A stretch of DNA of 6,813 nucleotides from Alphaproteobacteria bacterium (GTDB lineage Bacteria; Pseudomonadota; Alphaproteobacteria; Sphingomonadales; Emcibacteraceae), in contig JAUILB010000155.1 in the NCBI GenBank assembly GCA_030432815.1, forward strand, positions 1 to 6,813, in the 5' to 3' direction. Below the pieces are notes generated by a model. It did not search any database and was not told where the DNA came from. It saw only the letters and a program-made list of their open reading frames with translations. This document shows, one piece after another, positions 5,672 through 6,813 of the stretch. Position numbers and translations under genes: made by a program. Position 1 is the stretch's first letter; the number at the start of each line of letters is the position of its first letter.

Positions 5672-6813
5672 TTAAAACTCTGCTTTTAAAGCATCAACCA
5701 GATCTGTTCTTTCCCATGAAAAACCACCGTCTGCTTCAGGGTTTCTGCCGAAATGCCCATAAGCCGCGGTACGTTCATAAATAGGTTTATTGAGCCCCAG
5801 ATGTTCACGAATTCCACGGGGACTAAGATCCATGATATCAGCAAGTACTTTTTCAAGCTTTGCGGGATCCACATTTCCTGTTTGATGGAAATCTACATAA
5901 AGCGAAAGTGGTTTTGAAACACCAATCGCATAGGCTAGCTGGATTGTACATTTATCAGCAAGCCCGGCAGCGACAACATTTTTAGCAAGATATCTGGTTA
6001 CATAGGCCGCTGAGCGGTCAACTTTTGTCGGATCTTTCCCTGAAAAAGCACCACCACCATGTTGTGCTGCACCGCCATATGTATCCACAATTATTTTACG
6101 CCCCGTCAGACCGGCATCTCCATCCGGACCACCAATGATAAACTGACCGGTAGGATTAATATAAAGTTCTTCTATTTCAGATGCCCAGCCTTCCGGCAGT
6201 ATTTTTTCGATATGGGGCATAACGATTTCACGAACACGTTCCTGACTCACATCAGCTGCGTGCTGTGTTGAAACAACCACTGACGTTGCACATACCGGTT
6301 TTCCGTTTTCATATCTTAAAGTAACCTGACTTTTTGAATCTGGTCCAAGTTCCTTATTATTATTGGCATGACGCTCTTCGGCCATTGATTTAAGAATACG
6401 ATGAGAATAATCAAGCGTAGCCGGCATGAGGTTTTCTGTTTCATTTGTTGCATAACCGAACATTATGCCCTGGTCCCCGGCACCTTCATCTTTATTACCC
6501 GAAGCATCAACACCCATCGCAATATCCGATGATTGTTCATGTACGTGAACAGTGACTTCCATATTTTTCCAATGAAACCCTTCCTGCTCGTAACCAATAT
6601 CACGCACGGCGTCTCTTGCCGCTTGTTCCATTACATCTTTTGTAATGCTTTTCGGACCACGCACTTCACCAGCCAGAACCACTCTATTCGTGGTTGTTAA
6701 GGTTTCAACCGCAACCCTTGCTTCAGGCTCAGCCGCAAGAAATATATCCACGATGGAATCAGAAATCCGGTCAGACACTTTATCCGGATGTCCTTCTGAT
6801 ACTGATTCACTTG
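5672..6813 (-). CDS. metK: S-adenosylmethionine synthetase MetK (partial, N-terminus beyond right edge)
   Basis: MetK makes S-adenosylmethionine from methionine and ATP in the cytoplasm. The frame is open to the window edge: before the GTG codon at 6778 it reads SESVSEGHPDK, so that GTG is an internal valine and the true start lies beyond 6813. Visible are 379 residues to the TAA at 5672; by family alignment only about ten N-terminal residues are missing. GHPDK carries the ATP/methionine-site histidine. Counting from the valine at 6778, the first family signature GAGDQG is at 99-104, DTYGG at 232-236, and the phosphate-loop signature GGGAFSGKD at 241-249, all intact. The end (WERTDLVDALKAEF) is typical of alphaproteobacterial MetK. 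Any promoter or SAM-responsive leader of metK would be outside the window. The trmB gene follows after 36 bp. Confidence 0.98.
   Translation of the reverse strand, partial: SESVSEGHPDKVSDRISDSIVDIFLAAEPEARVAVETLTTTNRVVLAGEVRGPKSITKDVMEQAARDAVRDIGYEQEGFHWKNMEVTVHVHEQSSDIAMGVDASGNKDEGAGDQGIMFGYATNETENLMPATLDYSHRILKSMAEERHANNNKELGPDSKSQVTLRYENGKPVCATSVVVSTQHAADVSQERVREIVMPHIEKILPEGWASEIEELYINPTGQFIIGGPDGDAGLTGRKIIVDTYGGAAQHGGGAFSGKDPTKVDRSAAYVTRYLAKNVVAAGLADKCTIQLAYAIGVSKPLSLYVDFHQTGNVDPAKLEKVLADIMDLSPRGIREHLGLNKPIYERTAAYGHFGRNPEADGGFSWERTDLVDALKAEF

Noticed and set aside
6779..6813. A SAM riboswitch or the true metK start at the right edge
   Set aside because: This stretch is still coding (SESVSEGHPDK). 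Any start codon or leader of metK lies outside the window.
1..6813. A new defence, mobile or biosynthetic system
   Set aside because: All coding space is explained by six conserved housekeeping genes with intact motifs in a known order. No repeats array, transposase, attachment site or unexplained gene is present.

Overview
This window is a chromosomal housekeeping region, most likely from an alphaproteobacterium. Every real gene lies on the minus strand, so transcription runs from high to low coordinates in the order metK, trmB, rimP, nusA, ylxR, infB. That order, with trmB rather than the gamma-proteobacterial tRNA-fMet gene ahead of rimP, and with YlxR fused to an L7Ae-like domain, is the arrangement known from many alphaproteobacteria. 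The DNA looks moderately AT-rich by eye (not counted), and the spacers are clearly AT-rich. The genus cannot be named from this sequence alone.

Layout along the direction of transcription. Positions 6813-5672 hold metK (S-adenosylmethionine synthetase), cut by the right window edge so that only the first few residues are missing. Positions 5635-4934 hold a complete trmB (tRNA m7G46 methyltransferase, a SAM user); its 36-bp spacer from metK carries a possible promoter that would give a leaderless mRNA. The 178-bp spacer at 4933-4756 is the most informative non-coding stretch. It has a plausible sigma70-type promoter, then a strong intrinsic terminator hairpin with a T run, then the rimP start, which is the architecture of an attenuated leader. 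Positions 4755-4255 hold rimP, 4182-2623 nusA, 2611-1973 ylxR, and 1914-1 the first 638 codons of infB, whose C-terminal part lies beyond the left edge. The rimP-nusA and ylxR-infB spacers each contain a weaker inverted repeat next to a short T run.

Together the genes serve methyl-donor supply (MetK), tRNA modification (TrmB), 30S subunit maturation (RimP), transcription elongation, termination and antitermination (NusA), an RNA-binding protein (YlxR) and translation initiation (IF2). NusA itself modulates termination at hairpins, so an attenuator ahead of rimP-nusA-infB could give feedback control. This is an inference from layout, not shown here.

I see no mobile element, CRISPR array, RNA gene or accessory gene cluster. 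The proteins have the expected lengths and motifs, with no frameshift or missing key residue. The second-look items are regulatory and moderate in interest; I find no previously undescribed protein system.
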